A stretch of 64,000 nucleotides of DNA from Amborella trichopoda (Eukaryota > Streptophyta > Magnoliopsida > Amborellales > Amborellaceae): positions 152,691 to 216,690 of the forward strand of contig NW_006499799.1 of assembly GCF_000471905.2 (NCBI RefSeq), given 5' to 3'. Within the stretch, counting starts at the first letter, position 1. Each line of letters starts with the position of its first letter. The notes below the pieces were generated by a model. It saw only the letters and a program-made list of their open reading frames with translations, did not search any database and was not told where the DNA came from. Made by a program: the position numbers and the translations under genes. Shown in pieces: positions 10,241 through 21,933 of the stretch.

Positions 10241-13200
10241 GCGGGGGAATGAAGACACAACCTAGGCAGGGATGTGACTCTCAACATCAAGACCGTGTTG
10301 GCTGGTGCCGAGGAAGGCGGGAATTGAATCGCTTTCTCGGACGAAGGGGATACTGCATGGACAAGAATAGGTGTCAAAGAGAAGTAGTGGAGGGGGTGGC
10401 CCAATCAATCCTCTCCATCCCTTCTCGGATTCCCTTTTTCTTACTACCTTTTTGACTATATCTAAAGGGAAGGATCTCATATCGATTCAAGGGTCGAACG
10501 TATCTCAGATTTCGAATGGTGTTGGGAATGGCAAGTCTTTCACAACGGATGGGGTGGAAGGAGATTCAATAGATGGCTAGTCGGGCATTTATAAAGTCGT
10601 CGCGACGTAGGGGTGGAAAGGAGGAATAAGAGGGTGGTGGTGGAGATTCAATCCATTCTCAAGGAGAGGCTTAAGAGAGAGATAGGGTGATTGGGACGGA
10701 TGAGAAGACTATCCACGACTCGTGGCAAATCCAATCAAAGAGAAGGAAGAATAGGTAGGGCACCAGCTTAAAGGGAGGATTCGGGTTCACTTCTCAATCC
10801 TGAAGAAGCAAGTTATCGATTCATCCCCACATATTGAGGAAGCAGGTCATGAGATCCTCTTTTTGATACACCTACTGAACCGAAGAAAGCCCGAAAGGCT
10901 GTTATCCAACCACTTTCATCCGACCACTTCTCTCGGGTGCACCCACTGATATGGTTGTCGAGGGAAGCCAGTCAAGTATTCACGCATCTGAACATGGTAG
11001 GGCCGGCACAGGCTGGATCAACAAGGTCGGGTGAGAAAAAAAGGGGATAAAAGATCGATTGATCCATCCATAAGGGGTGGAGATACCACAGCTTCAAGGG
11101 CTGATGGGAAACGTAGGACGCGGGTAGGACTCATTCTTTACCCTAGAAAGGAAGTCAGTCAAATAGGATGAGGACAACGAGCACTGTGGAATCTTTTTCA
11201 ATTGACGATGGATATCACTTTTGTGGTCCGACTCCTATAGGTGGAACAGATCGATCGGGTGGTGGGATGGAATCGTGTCTTGAATCAAATGAGTCAAGTG
11301 GAGAGGGAGTCACGGGTGGAGAGCGATCGCATGGGTGGCATGGATAATACACTCTATTACAAGGGGGCTAGCTAGTAGGAGATGGAATCAGCTCGACCAT
11401 TCACGAATGGTATAGCCGTCCAAACACTAATGGAATTATGACCAGTCGCATTCCATCTCCTTTTCATCCACTTCCATCAGCGCCTGCAGCAGCATTAGAG
11501 ATTGGGTCGGTGGGATGGCTAGCGAGGGAATCACGACAGACTGACTTGCAAAGGGACTGGTGAATTTATGCTTTCATTGAGAAAAGTACTCCTCGACTTC
11601 CCAACCAACCTCTACAGCGAGAAGGAAGAGGGGATCGGATTTCTTCTCTTACTACTGATTCCGTTTCTATCGCCTGGATGGCTGGCCAACTCATGACTTT
11701 CAACTCTCCCAGGTGGGAGGGGAAGGCATCGACATCCATCAGCAGCTGGCAGGCTCTATTCCTCCCATTCTGTCTAGAGCGACGGTGAGGTTTGTTTGCA
11801 CCGGCCGACCCAACAGGCTATCCCACCACTAATGGAATTACGACTGGAGAAAGAGAGGTAGGTTGGGTAGGTCGAATAGCTTCTTCATGACCTAACAACT
11901 TGACATGGGTAGGTGGTGCATCAGCGGAACGATCCAGTATTCGGGTTCATTCGCGAGTCTTTACTCAACCTCTGAATAAGGGGAGGCTGCTTCAAAGGCT
12001 GTTGGTTTCATTCATGACCCGAGGAAAGGCGACGGAGAGGCAGAACACCGACCTAACGAGGACTTAACATAACAGTTCATCTCAAATTCCATTCCGTAGG
12101 GTAAGGTAATCAATGAGTGGAGGATACGGCATAAAAGCATTTGACTAGTCATCAGCAGACAATAGAGGTTGGGAATTTTCGTTCGGCATAGGTGAGATAG
12201 GTAGTTTTGATCATTCAATCGAGCCCGGGATCTTATTGGAAGGAAGAATTAGAGAGAGGAGGTGGTGGGGAAAGCGTCGGGGATAGTCTTCCTGTCAATC
12301 AAATAGGGATGGGCAGATAGACTAGTACGATCACTTGCTTACTCTTTTGGCGAGAGGATCCGAGGAGATTTCGAGCGGCTAGGGTGGCTTGAAATAGAGG
12401 CAAATGAATGTCGTGCCTGCCTATCTGATCGAAGTAGTTCATGTGATGGATGGGTATCGAAACCCGATGCTCGAGAAAAGCCCAACTATGATGGATAGGC
12501 CTTTGGATCAACCGAGCTCGCCAGTAGGGGATGAAATTAACTATCAAACCTTTTCGAGATCGGAAGGATCATTGGGTGGTGATCGAACGAATCAACCTTA
12601 CTGCTAGCGGATAGGACATTAATGAATCAATAGTGCGATCAGTGTCTTCCTCAATTCTAGCATTTGAATTGGTGTGTTCCTCTGCTGGGGGGGTTATCAC
12701 CACAACTTATGTTGCTATCTCACAACCACTCTCAGCACCTAGGGAATCGGCCAGGAAAGGGAATAAGGGCACGAACTAATCTTTTCCAGGAGGGAAGGAT
12801 CGGTCCACTACGGGCTCCGCTGTGGCAGGAGGACCCAATGCTGTTTCCTCAAATGGCACCCATGACTTCTCTTTCTCGAGGGGATGGACCAACCATAGAA
12901 TCACTCTTTTCGAAGAGTAATTCATTCTATTCTTCTGCATCTAGCGGTGGAAATTGAACACTCTTTTCTCTCCCTTCTTCGACCAATGGATCGTCACTCT
13001 TTTATTCCTCGTTATCGAGTGTTCAATTCCTAGGGATGACAGCTAGAGTGGTTAAAAAGAGAGGGATAGAAGAACAGAGCTATATGCCACCTGTTATTCC
13101 TTACTGGTCAGGGGATCGAATCCAAAAGCGGATGGGAATCGAAGACTTTGAATTCGAAATTGCCTGACGGGAAAGGTAGGGTCGTTAGAAAGTCTCAAAT

Positions 13201-15544
13201 TCTGACTAAAGCTGTTAGTTCGGATTCATATATAGCTAGTTCCTTCCTTCTTGAGGCGGGTAGATCAGGTTTAGTTGCTTCCCCATCAACGGGCATTGAA
13301 ACGAGGGAATCACCAACATAGGTTTCTTTAACGGGGAGGTCATCAACGGTTTGTGGTGATAGATAAACCGCCGCCGGACTACTTTATGACTGAACCATGT
13401 AGGCATGGATGAGCGAGTGAAGCAGCAATAACAACAAGGGATGGGATAGGACGACACGACCATCTAGGGGTAGGATGATCACGACTTGTGTCAAGGAAGG
13501 CTATTCTTGGCCAACTACTCACGCTTCTTATCACGTTCCATCTATAGTTTCCTTGGTTTGATCAGTTGGTGGCTAGTCCCCATGATCGCCTACTCTTCCT
13601 ACTGCTTCTTCCTCATCGGCGAGGGATTTAGTCCTTTCTCCCAATTGCTGAGGGTGAGACGATCAGTTCAAGGATCTATTCCTTCCTCGCTATCGGCCAA
13701 AAAAGGGATGGGAAGTTCGGATCATGCTCGATCTACAAGGGATGGTGATCAGGTGGGGTGGAGATCAAAAGGTTATGGTCGTTCGGAGGGATGAGATAGA
13801 GGTTCCATTCCTTTACCCAACACCGGAAAGAACGAGATGAGGGAAGAAGGAGGGGAAGGATCTGAGGGTGGTTCAACCAGAAGGGATTAGGAATGAAAGG
13901 TTTGATAGGCCAGGCTATCACGTTGGGATAAGATAGTAGGAGCAGCTTATGGTGGGAAGGATGGATGAGCTTACGAATGGGATGGATGGGGAAATTCAAG
14001 CTTTCAAGGCTGGTGAGGCTGGGTGATCGAAGTAATGAGCGACCATCCATTTAAAGGAAAGGGCTTTAGGGGAATGATGGGCTGAGTGAGACTGCTTCTC
14101 AATCTCATTCCTCACCCGAAACCCATGCTAGTACGGTCCCCTGATAAATAAATACAGGGGTTGGAAATCTGTCATATCCCTGCATGGAGGCTAGACTTGA
14201 AAAAGAAGAGGGGTAGGAGGGGGACTAAGAGTAAAGAATAAAAGGGTGGAATCCCGATTGAAGTAGATGAATATTTCGATAAATTGGTTACTCGACCTGG
14301 ACGGATGGCCCCTAAATACGAAAAAGGGCATCTGTGGGAAGGGGAACAGAAAACTGTTCAGTTGGCCAGTAATCAAGGAAAGACCTCTGAATACTCAACC
14401 GTCGGATCTTTGGTTGAACAGAATATCAGATACGGTTGAACAGCCAACCCAATCCATTCTTTCACTTGGACCGCCCGAGCACTACCTGCTTCTTCCGCAT
14501 TATATCATGGTTCCCTTTCGCCTGATCGATCGACTAACGAGGATGGGGGGATGGGACGGGAATAACCACAACTGCTGGGAAACGACCATCCATTCCGTCT
14601 ATTATGGGGGGGAATCCACGGGCTATGCAACCATTAAGTCGAGTGGTGGGGATCAGTCGATTCAATGCCAAACTTTTCCATCCTTTCTGATAGAGGGAAA
14701 TTTCAGGGTGAGTGGTCCCTTCATTTCTCTCCCGCCTTTATTGACCGCTAATTAAACCCCTTGAATGGATCAATCACCTCTTACTGGCTAGCCCAAGTAC
14801 CTCGAGTCAACCATCAGCCTTTTATGGGTGGGAAGGGAATAGATGACTGAATAAAAAAACTGAATGAATTTTGTTGGGCAAGAATTGAAATGACTTCTCG
14901 ACTGATTACTGGCTGACTCCACTGTAGGAGCCAACAGCCGCTCATCTGACAGGCTGAGGAGCCAACTATTTGATTTTATGTGTGTTCCAGTAGCGAGTAG
15001 GGGAAGCTCAACAAATCCTTTATTATCCCTAAGCCCAGAAATGCCTAACCCGAGCTGTGCTTATTCTTTCAATCCTACATATCCCTCCCAACCGATTTGA
15101 GATCCTGCCTATTCGAGTGAACCCAACTTGCAAGTTTGAGCAAATAATGGGTGTAAGAGGTTGAATGCTTGCATCTATAGACCTTGCTCCCGCCAGTGAT
15201 CGGATTCTTATAAGAAAGATAGATAGTCCTTCTCGTTCATGGCCTTTCTCGTCCATCCACATCTTCCTTCAAGTCTCCGCAAATCTCAATCGTGTGACCA
15301 GCACGTCCAAGATGAGAAAAACATTTTTCTCGACCATTGAACCCATAGCCATAGTGGTGATTGTACTCTGTAGTGGGAAGCAGGTGCTTTGCCTCGTATA
15401 GCTTTCTCAAACAGCTCAGTCATAGCACAAGGGAGATTATCAACGTCCAACTCTCCTCCAATTCTACCGCTGTTCTTCCCTACTTGAGAATGGGATTCAT
15501 TTGCAGAGAGATTGGCTTTGTGTGCTTGAAAGATTTTCAATTTT
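10241..15544. other. Gene-free stretch, possibly mitochondrial DNA
   Basis: This 5.3 kb is more GC-balanced than either neighbour and rich in GGATGGATGG/GGGATGG words. It has no LTR structure and no ORF that I recognise (the longest, 14,267-14,755, has no visible motif). ACTAATGGAATTA occurs twice (about 11,428 and 11,830) in similar contexts, hinting at an internal repeat. A minus-strand stretch at about 15,250-15,350 reads KCFSHLGRAGHTIEIC, which loosely resembles a gag zinc knuckle with the second Cys lost. I saw no mitochondrial gene or tRNA. The region passes into plastid sequence at about 15,545. Confidence 0.35.
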
Positions 15545-15669
15545 TACCTTGTTTTTTAGTGAGCCATATGCAACGTACAAAAGATGCCTGTATGGTCTAT
15601 CTTCTTTTTTTTCCTTCTGTCCGATTGTGCGAATATAAAAGAACCGCTCACAATGTCATATTGATCATT

Positions 15670-15909
15670 AGGGTTATGATCCACCAACCCGCTAGTTCTT
15701 TTTATGAGGCACCTGCAGGAGAATTTCTCCTGGAAGCGGGGGAGCTACTGAAACTTCGCGAAACCATCACAAGAGTTTATGTACTAAGAAAAGGCCTATG
15801 GGTTGTATCCGAAGACATGGAAAGGGATGTTTTTATGTTAGCAATAGAAGCCCAAGCTCATGGCATTGTTGATCTTATAGCAATCGAAAATACTTGGGAT
15901 TTCTCGTAA
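15670..15909 (+). pseudogene. clpP: clpP exon 3 (plastid Clp protease subunit), fragment
   Basis: The frame [19 protein letters not shown], then [27 protein letters not shown] and [14 protein letters not shown] is the C-terminal third of plastid ClpP, the serine peptidase of the stromal Clp complex. The His of the catalytic triad is in MIHQPAS. Upstream, 15,551-15,590 (GAGCCATATGCAACG and GCCTGTATGGTCT) looks like the 3' end of the group II intron before this exon. Exons 1 and 2 and the catalytic Ser are absent, so it cannot encode an enzyme. The exon frame is open, but two or three residues are lost before LWVVS. The nearby ATG of the open frame at 15,361 is unrelated sequence. Confidence 0.9.
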
Positions 15910-16081
15910 ATTTGTGATTCATTTCGAAACAGAATTCGCGTGAGATTTTCTCTTCTTACCGAGAAGGGAGGAAGAAAATAATTCTAATAGGATTCTTTTC
16001 TATTTCTTATATAGTAGAAAATGATTCCTGATCATCTGGTTAAGATTGATCTAAACCAGTTTCTTTTGTATATGATTCAGC

Positions 16082-16195
16082 ATGCCAACTATTAAACAAC
16101 TTATTATAAACACAAGACAGCCAATAAAAAATGCAGCGAAATCTCCCGCTCTTCGAGGATGCCCTCAGCATAGAGGAACATGTACTAGGGTGTAT
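16082..16195 (+). pseudogene. rps12: rps12 5' exon (plastid ribosomal protein S12)
   Basis: The frame [20 protein letters not shown] followed by [18 protein letters not shown] is the 38-codon exon 1 of the trans-spliced plastid rps12. It is full length and open, with a few substitutions (for example IIN for IRN, and QHR for QRR). The intron side starts GTGCATC. It normally lies between clpP and rpl20, as here. Exons 2 and 3 sit elsewhere in plastomes and are not present, so the copy cannot act alone. Confidence 0.92.
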
Positions 16196-16927
16196 GTGCA
16201 TCTCGTTCAGATCATGAGCTAGAACAAACTATATGATTTTTTCAGTAGCAATGAATAGAATGGAAGAATTCCATTCACTATCTAAAAAGATCTATCATAT
16301 ACCCTTATTGCTTATGGAATTTATGGTTTCCATCGGTGCAAATCGAATCACCTCGATGTGAGATGAAAAGCAATTCCTCATCGGTAGCAAACGGGTATCC
16401 ATTAAGTGGGGGAAATGTTATTAAAAAAAGCAGAAAGATTATGCTCTTAATTGTTGCAAAAGCGGACTAACATGGTCAGCTACCTAGCCAACCTTCATAA
16501 TTAAATGAAGTTTTCATAATTAAATTTCGTCACTGTATGGATAGATTTTCTTGTGAAAAGACTTATTACTAGATAGTTTATGGGTAGAGCCGAACGGTAT
16601 GAATTATACGAGTTATCAATAACATTGATTAAATGAGGGGGGCTCCGGTGTATAGAAAGGGCCTCACCGTTTAAGAAGTAATCATAGAAATGAAGGAACC
16701 CACTATATTATTTAAGTGAATTTCTCCTTCTTTACTATAAGAGTTGAAATGACTGGATAACAAATCGTGGTTGGGAAGGTCATAGTAGAAAAAGCCATTG
16801 GAATTTGTCTTTTATACATAGGAAGAATCCGTTTTGTTATTAATCAGGACGAAGAGAAAGAATAACTGAAAGAAAAGAAATCAATGAGTTGTTCATAGAA
16901 AGTTAAAGTGAAATTCAATCAAATTAA

Positions 16928-17268
16928 ATGACCAGAGTTAGACGCGGATATATAGATCGCAGACATCGAACAAAAATTCATTTATTTGCATCGACCTTTC
17001 GAGGGGCCCATTCATGACTTCCTCGAACTGCTACTCAATAAAAAATGAGGGCTTTGGTTTCCATTTCTCAGGATAGAGGTCGGCAAAAGAGAGATTTTTG
17101 TCATTTGTGGATCGCTCGGATAAATGCAGCAACTCACGAGAATGGGGTATCCTATAGTCGATTAAGAAACGATCTGTACAAGAGGTAGTTGCTTCTTAAA
17201 ATACCTGCACAAATAGCTAGATACAATCTAAATTCCTTTACAGGATTTCCAATGAAATTATCAAATAA
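16928..17268 (+). pseudogene. rpl20: rpl20 (plastid ribosomal protein L20), broken
   Basis: It starts MTRVRRGYIDRRHRTKIHLF and continues ASTFRGAHS, then a stop, then [37 protein letters not shown] and NDLYKR, ending NEIIK in spirit at the TAA at 17,266. It is near the usual length of about 117 codons but has several in-frame stops (after GAHS, after TATQ, after LYKR) and small deletions. Confidence 0.9.
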
Positions 17269-17587
17269 AGGGATTAGGAGGAATCCATCCGACGGAATCG
17301 GAATGGAATGATTCCAATAGAATCTCACGGAGATTCCCTCCTGGAAGGTAGAGTAGAAATTAGCATGAGAAAATCAAGAAAAAAAGAGAAAGAAAATTCA
17401 ATTAAGAAACAAAAAAAAGTAGTAGGTAGTAGGAATGAATGAATACGTTCAACATAAGTAAAGAAATAAGAAATCTTTCTTTCTTTCTCCATTTTCCTTC
17501 CAACGTAACAATCGAATTAGGATCAACCGCTGCTATTTCGAACAGAACATCCATTTGAATTCTGATTTGAGTTCCAATCCAATAGGT

Positions 17588-17876
17588 CTATTTCTTTATG
17601 GTTCTAATACCAGTAATTCTAGGGATGGATTCGGTTCTCTCAAATTGTTTCTCATTATTAAGAAAAAGGTAACGGAGATAAAATACAAGCTTTTTTTATA
17701 GCAATAGTAATTAATCGTTGTTGTTTTAAGGTCAATCTATTCACTCGTTTAGATAATATTTTTCCTTGTTCGTCGACCAATTAAACTCATGTTTTTATAA
17801 GAAATTCGATCCCTCGGGGGCAAACGCCTACGAAAAGATCTCTTGGATTGCCAAAAGGTTGCTTGGATTTATCCAT
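17588..17876 (-). pseudogene. rps18: rps18 (plastid ribosomal protein S18), broken
   Basis: On the minus strand it starts MDKSKQPF (complement of 17,874-17,876) and shifts frame at once. It recovers as [19 protein letters not shown] and [16 protein letters not shown], shifts again, and ends NNEKQFERTESIPRITGIR with a TAG at 17,588-17,590. Two frameshifts and early stops inactivate it. It lies opposite rpl20 as in plastomes. Confidence 0.9.
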
Positions 17877-18007
17877 GGTTTATTCCTTGTCTCCAAAATC
17901 ACATTTTCTTTCTTCATTCATCTTGATCAGCCCGAAATAGGATTTTCTTGTTTGATATAGAATATTGAATTTCTTCCTTTTTCATGGAATGTTGGCACAC
18001 GTTCTAT

Positions 18008-18214
18008 CTATTTCTTTATCTCAGCGTGAATCATATGCTTTGAACAAGAAGGACATAATTTCTTCAATTCCAATCGACTAGGTGTATTGTGTCGATTCTT
18101 TTCAGTAATCTATCTGGAAATGCCCAGTGATTCCTTCTTAGCTTCAGCATCATTTCGAGTACAACTGGTACATTCCAAAAGAACTCTTACTCTAGCATCT
18201 TTACCTTTGGCCAT
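18008..18214 (-). pseudogene. rpl33: rpl33 (plastid ribosomal protein L33), frameshifted
   Basis: [20 protein letters not shown] starts at 18,214, with the CxxC pair in ECTSC. The frame holds to SLGISR and then shifts near 18,115. The rest (KNRHNT-like, [21 protein letters not shown]) continues in another frame to a stop at 18,008-18,010. Both Cys pairs of the zinc ribbon are still encoded, but not in one frame. Confidence 0.88.
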
Positions 18215-18599
18215 GAGCCTCCTTTGGATTTTGGATTCACTCAACTCTTCAATTTTTGATCCGAAGAAAAAGAAAGGAAGGAAAAAGAAAGAAATAGAAG
18301 TTGTTAGCCAATTATGAAAGATTTGATTTTGTTGCAATGGAAAAGTAATAAGTAAAACAATTCATTCTAACTGGAAATCATTATTCCTAAACCGGTCTTG
18401 ATTGCAATATATGGTATGATCTTGAATAGCCTTAGATCCACATTTCTATTTCTGCCCTCCCCCCTATTCATTCTATCCCGAACCCATCAATCCACTTTGA
18501 TTTTTTCTTTCTCTTTCCTTCCTTAAGTAAGAGGGGAGGAACTTTTCACACATAGAGAATTTCTTGTATCTCTCATCTTATTTATTCCTTCCCACCCTA

Positions 18600-18733
18600 A
18601 GAATTAGAATAAAAAAAAGGGCCAACGCATTTGGGAAGAAACGATTAGACCTTTTCAATAGACCTGCTAAAGCCGCGAACCATAGAGTAGTTAACACGGG
18701 CACCACAAAGAGTTATGTTTTTCTATCTCGCAT
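18600..18733 (-). pseudogene. psaJ: psaJ (photosystem I subunit J), broken
   Basis: MRDRKT is followed by a stop at codon 7 (TAT to TAA), then [31 protein letters not shown] and a hydrophobic tail, the single membrane-spanning psaJ product. Start at 18,731-18,733 (complement). Length agrees with the usual 42-44 codons; the exact end is blurred by changes after NALA. Confidence 0.87.
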
Positions 18734-19074
18734 TGAAAATCCTCCTTCCTTATTGGAACACATATATGATTAGATGCATATGGAGTTAAGAATCACTTGT
18801 ATTTGTACGCGGAATCCCTAACTCAAACGGAATAGATAATGATCAGTAAATTCAAAAGAAAATAAGCTGCTCCTGCCCCTAAAATATGGAAAAGGGCGCC
18901 TGCTTCCTTCTTGATTCCTTTTTTTAAATGGTGGATTTCATAGGTACATAATTCTTTTCTTTTATTTTATGAGACCAAAAGAAGAAATAGCAAGATAAAT
19001 TTATCTATTATCTAAAAGAACGATGTGGAAAACAAAAAAGGGATTCTCTACAATGACACTGTACAACAATTGAA

Positions 19075-19147
19075 AGGGATGAGGCGCAGCTTAGTAGCGC
19101 ATTTGTTTTGGGTACAAAATGTAAAGGGTTCAATCCTGTCATCCCTA
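19075..19147 (+). pseudogene. trnP-UGG: trnP-UGG (plastid tRNA-Pro), degraded
   Basis: AGGGATGAGGCGCAGCTTA, the TTTGGG anticodon arm with UGG, GGTTCAATCC and TCATCCCTA match plastid tRNA-Pro(UGG). The acceptor strands AGGGAT/ATCCCT still pair. The 73-nt copy has changes in the D-arm side and variable loop and one base lost in the T-loop (TTCAAT for TTCAAAT), so it is probably not functional. Confidence 0.85.
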
Positions 19148-19295
19148 CCTATTACTTCTCCTATAGGCAGTAACGAGGGATCAATTGAAATCACTTAGAA
19201 TTAGACAGAATCCTTAATGATACTATATACATGCTAAATTAGGGGATACAAAAAGAACCCTTTTCTTTTTAAACTGTATCTACTGTCGTGATAAA

Positions 19296-19361
19296 GCGCT
19301 CTTAGTTCAGTTCGGTAGAACGTGGGTCTCTAAAACCCAGGTTCAAATCCTACAGAGCGTG
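19296..19361 (+). pseudogene. trnW-CCA: trnW-CCA (plastid tRNA-Trp), deleted and anticodon mutated
   Basis: GCGCTCTTAGTTCAGTTCGG to CTACAGAGCGTG is plastid tRNA-Trp. The variable region and one T-stem strand (about 8 nt between ACCC and AGGTTC) are deleted, giving 66 nt instead of 74. The anticodon loop reads CTCTAAA where plastid genes have CTCCAAA, so CCA has become CTA, which would pair with UAG if the tRNA folded. Confidence 0.88.
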
Positions 19362-19469
19362 ATTCCTTTCTGCTTATACTGAATCACAGTAACTTGAAAC
19401 TGGAACCATCACTAAAATTGGACCTACTCCTTGGTATGGAGTAAGTAAAAAAAAGTTAATCTTACTCAA

Positions 19470-19583
19470 TCAAAGATCCAACTGATCCCCACGTCTCTAT
19501 TGTAAAGATTGAGTTACAAATAATTCTGCCAAAGTAATAGGAATTGGATCTAACACGATTCCAAATGGAAAAACTTCAATCAT
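19470..19583 (-). pseudogene. petG: petG (cytochrome b6f subunit V), one stop
   Basis: [20 protein letters not shown], then LFVT, then SLQ, a TAG stop, and RRGDQLDL with a TGA at 19,470-19,472. The total is exactly the 38 codons of plastid petG, a one-helix subunit of the b6f complex. The stop falls where plastomes encode the Tyr of LQYRRG. Several hydrophobic positions have changed (GLIPI to DPIPI). Confidence 0.9.
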
Positions 19584-19757
19584 TTCAATTTGTTTGAAAG
19601 GGGAGAAAGAGAGAGGTAATATCTATCCCTAAATATTACTTCGAATCACCCATGAATCTCAATGACCAAGAATTGGCAATTGACACTGAAAGGAACTATA
19701 GAATACCTGGAATCTCACAAAAATCTTAATTTTTATAAATTGTTCATTCAATTCATT

Positions 19758-19851
19758 TCAAATAAGTCGTATCTTATTTAGGCCAATCAATAAAGCTGAG
19801 GTTATAGTTGAAGCAGCCAGTAAAACCTGAATAACTAGTTAGAGTAGGCAT
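19758..19851 (-). pseudogene. petL: petL (cytochrome b6f subunit VI), frameshifted
   Basis: MPTLTSYSGF starts at 19,851, then the frame is lost by a deletion in the run encoding the Leu-rich core. The other frame continues AASTITSALLIGLNKIRL-like to a stop at 19,758-19,760. It lies beside petG, opposite to psbE as in plastomes. Confidence 0.87.
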
Positions 19852-21052
19852 GAAGGAGCTGAATGAGATATGTTATTTATTATACATTATCATTATACAG
19901 AGAATATTATATATATATATATATAAATAAAAAGAAAACATTTGCCTAAGTTTGAATCGAGATACGATGATAAGAAACAATCCCAATTAACAGGATCCAT
20001 TCAAATTGAAAGTTTTGATTCACCAGCCATTCATTATAGAATAGAGGTACTAACAAAGATAGAGTGAAGGAGGTAAAAAAGAAAAAATATGGATTCATGA
20101 TTTGTGACGTCTACCGATTTCGCCGAATCAACAAACTCATTGTGCAACTTGTGAGTAATAGAAAAACGAACCGTGTCGTGTAACTTCATTCACAAATTGA
20201 ATGAATCTATTTCATAGTTATTCAAGTTAATGAAAAAGAATTCAATTTGAAAATCCTTTTATATTATTTATTTTCCTAGATCTATTTTTCAAAGAAAAGG
20301 CCCAGTAACACCTCTTACTTTAACTTATTCGAGATATTATCTGTAATCAACCAACCCACTATTGAATTGAATGAGAAGAAAAAATAGTATTCACGATCCT
20401 TACTTCTTCTTTTTTTTCAAATCCCGATTCTAAGACTAGCAATTCTTAGTCTCCTTCTACGTCTCATATTTTGTCTTTATTTTCTATTTTATGCAGTCCT
20501 AAACCCTTGTACCTAATGCAGTAATAGTTGCACCACGAACTTGGATTGTTCCATTGTTCTCTTTCTTTCATTTCTCGAATACTATCTGCTACGGTATAAC
20601 CAAACCAATCAAATAGGAATTAGAACAAAAATACCTTTTCTACAACCATGAAAAATTCTTTCTATATTTCCCATCCAAGTAGGAGAATATGATCATGTCC
20701 TTCATGAATTATTATAACCCCTACTTTTTTACACCAGGATCCTCAGTTTAGATTTCAAAGCAAGTAATGTGAAACATTATACTACATGAATCTTTTATTG
20801 AATGACACACGGTTCTGCATTGACAAGGAACAAAAAAGGAAGAAAGGAATTACATACCATTTCTTGTTTGATCGAAACTGCATTGCTGTGTCAGAGGAAG
20901 AATAGCTATACTGATTCGGTATACTCTAAATAAACCCTCGGTACCATATTTACGATCTTACAAGGAAAAAAATCAGTAGTTTTCCATTTACTGATCTCTA
21001 TCTTTAACGAAATTGATCCCCCTTGACTGTACAAGAATATATGGAGCTGAAC
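19852..21052. other. petL-psbE spacer of plastid origin
   Basis: This is the 1.2 kb intergenic spacer normally found between petL and psbE. It is AT-rich with short poly-A/T runs and an (AT) run at about 19,909-19,926. No gene is visible. Confidence 0.7.
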
Positions 21053-21304
<252 letters not shown>

Positions 21305-21313
21305 GAGGTTCCA

Positions 21314-21427
21314 ATGACCATAGACTATCCGATTTTGACAGTGAGATGGTTGGCTGTTCACGGACTAGTTGTACCTATAGGTTTTTTCTTAGGGTCAATA
21401 TCAGCAATGCAGTTCATCCAACGATAA
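21314..21427 (+). pseudogene. psbF: psbF (cytochrome b559 beta), open but two codons short
   Basis: [20 protein letters not shown], then [14 protein letters not shown] and a stop; 37 codons against the usual 39. The Arg-Thr after MTID is missing (6-nt in-frame deletion). The haem-ligand His in WLAVHG is kept. It starts 9 nt after psbE as in the operon. The frame is open, but it lies in a decayed nuclear insertion without its partners. Confidence 0.92.
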
Positions 21428-21453
21428 ACCTAATTCGAATTCATTATAGAGCT

Positions 21454-21570
21454 ATGACACAATCAAACCCAAATGAACAAAATGTTGAATTGAATCGTAC
21501 CAGTCTCTACTGGGGGTTCTTACTCATTTTTGTACTTGTTGTTTCATTTTCCATTTATTTCTTCAATTGA
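21454..21570 (+). pseudogene. psbL: psbL (photosystem II subunit L), open frame
   Basis: [20 protein letters not shown] followed by [18 protein letters not shown]; 38 codons, full length and uninterrupted, with conservative changes in the membrane helix. The start is ATG; some plants encode ACG here and edit it. It is functionless in this setting by inference. Confidence 0.93.
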
Positions 21571-21700
21571 TTGAGAGAGAAAACAAATTCTCTTATCAAT
21601 TAAATTCTTCCATTCGGAAGGATATCATACTCATAATTATCTATGACTTTTTATGTCTCTAGCACGACCACTTGATGAAATGTGGAGGGAAGTGGGGTAA

Positions 21701-21829
21701 ATGGCCGATACTACCGGAAGGATTCCTCTTTGGCTGATAGGTACTGTAACTGGTATTCCTGTGATCGGCTCAATGGGCATTTTCTTCTATGGATCTTATT
21801 CTGGATGGGCTCATCCCTGTAGTAATTGA
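21701..21829 (+). pseudogene. psbJ: psbJ (photosystem II subunit J), C-terminal frameshift
   Basis: [35 protein letters not shown], then WAHPCSN and a stop where plastids have LGSSL and a stop. One base is lost after SYSG, so the last five residues are replaced and the frame ends nine bases later, at 21,827-21,829. Otherwise it is full length. Confidence 0.92.
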
Positions 21830-21859
21830 ATGAACCGAACCGGGTTGTAGATATGAAGA

Positions 21860-21933
21860 AGTAAGAACTCAACAAGACCTTACCCCCTCAAAATAAAGAG
21901 AAAGAGGGGGTAAGGTCCTGTTGAGTTCTTACT
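21860..21933 (+). terminator. Plastid 3' stem-loop after psbJ
   Basis: A 30-bp inverted repeat (AGTAAGAACTCAAC...TACCCCCTC and its complement) with one mismatch flanks a 14-nt A-rich loop. Such stem-loops stabilise plastid mRNA 3' ends, and one is expected after the psbE operon. It survives almost perfectly despite the decay of the genes. Confidence 0.75.

Noticed and set aside
14267-14755. 162-codon ORF in the possible mitochondrial stretch
   Set aside because: No recognised motif, no match to a mitochondrial gene I know, and similar-length ORFs arise by chance at this base composition.
15250-15350. Copia-type zinc knuckle on the minus strand
   Set aside because: Only one short CxxH-like stretch with the second Cys missing and no neighbouring gag, protease or integrase; too weak to call an element.
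21314-21570. psbF and psbL as working nuclear genes
   Set aside because: The frames are open, but they lie in a decayed plastid insertion with no transit peptide or nuclear promoter visible, and psbE before them has a stop.
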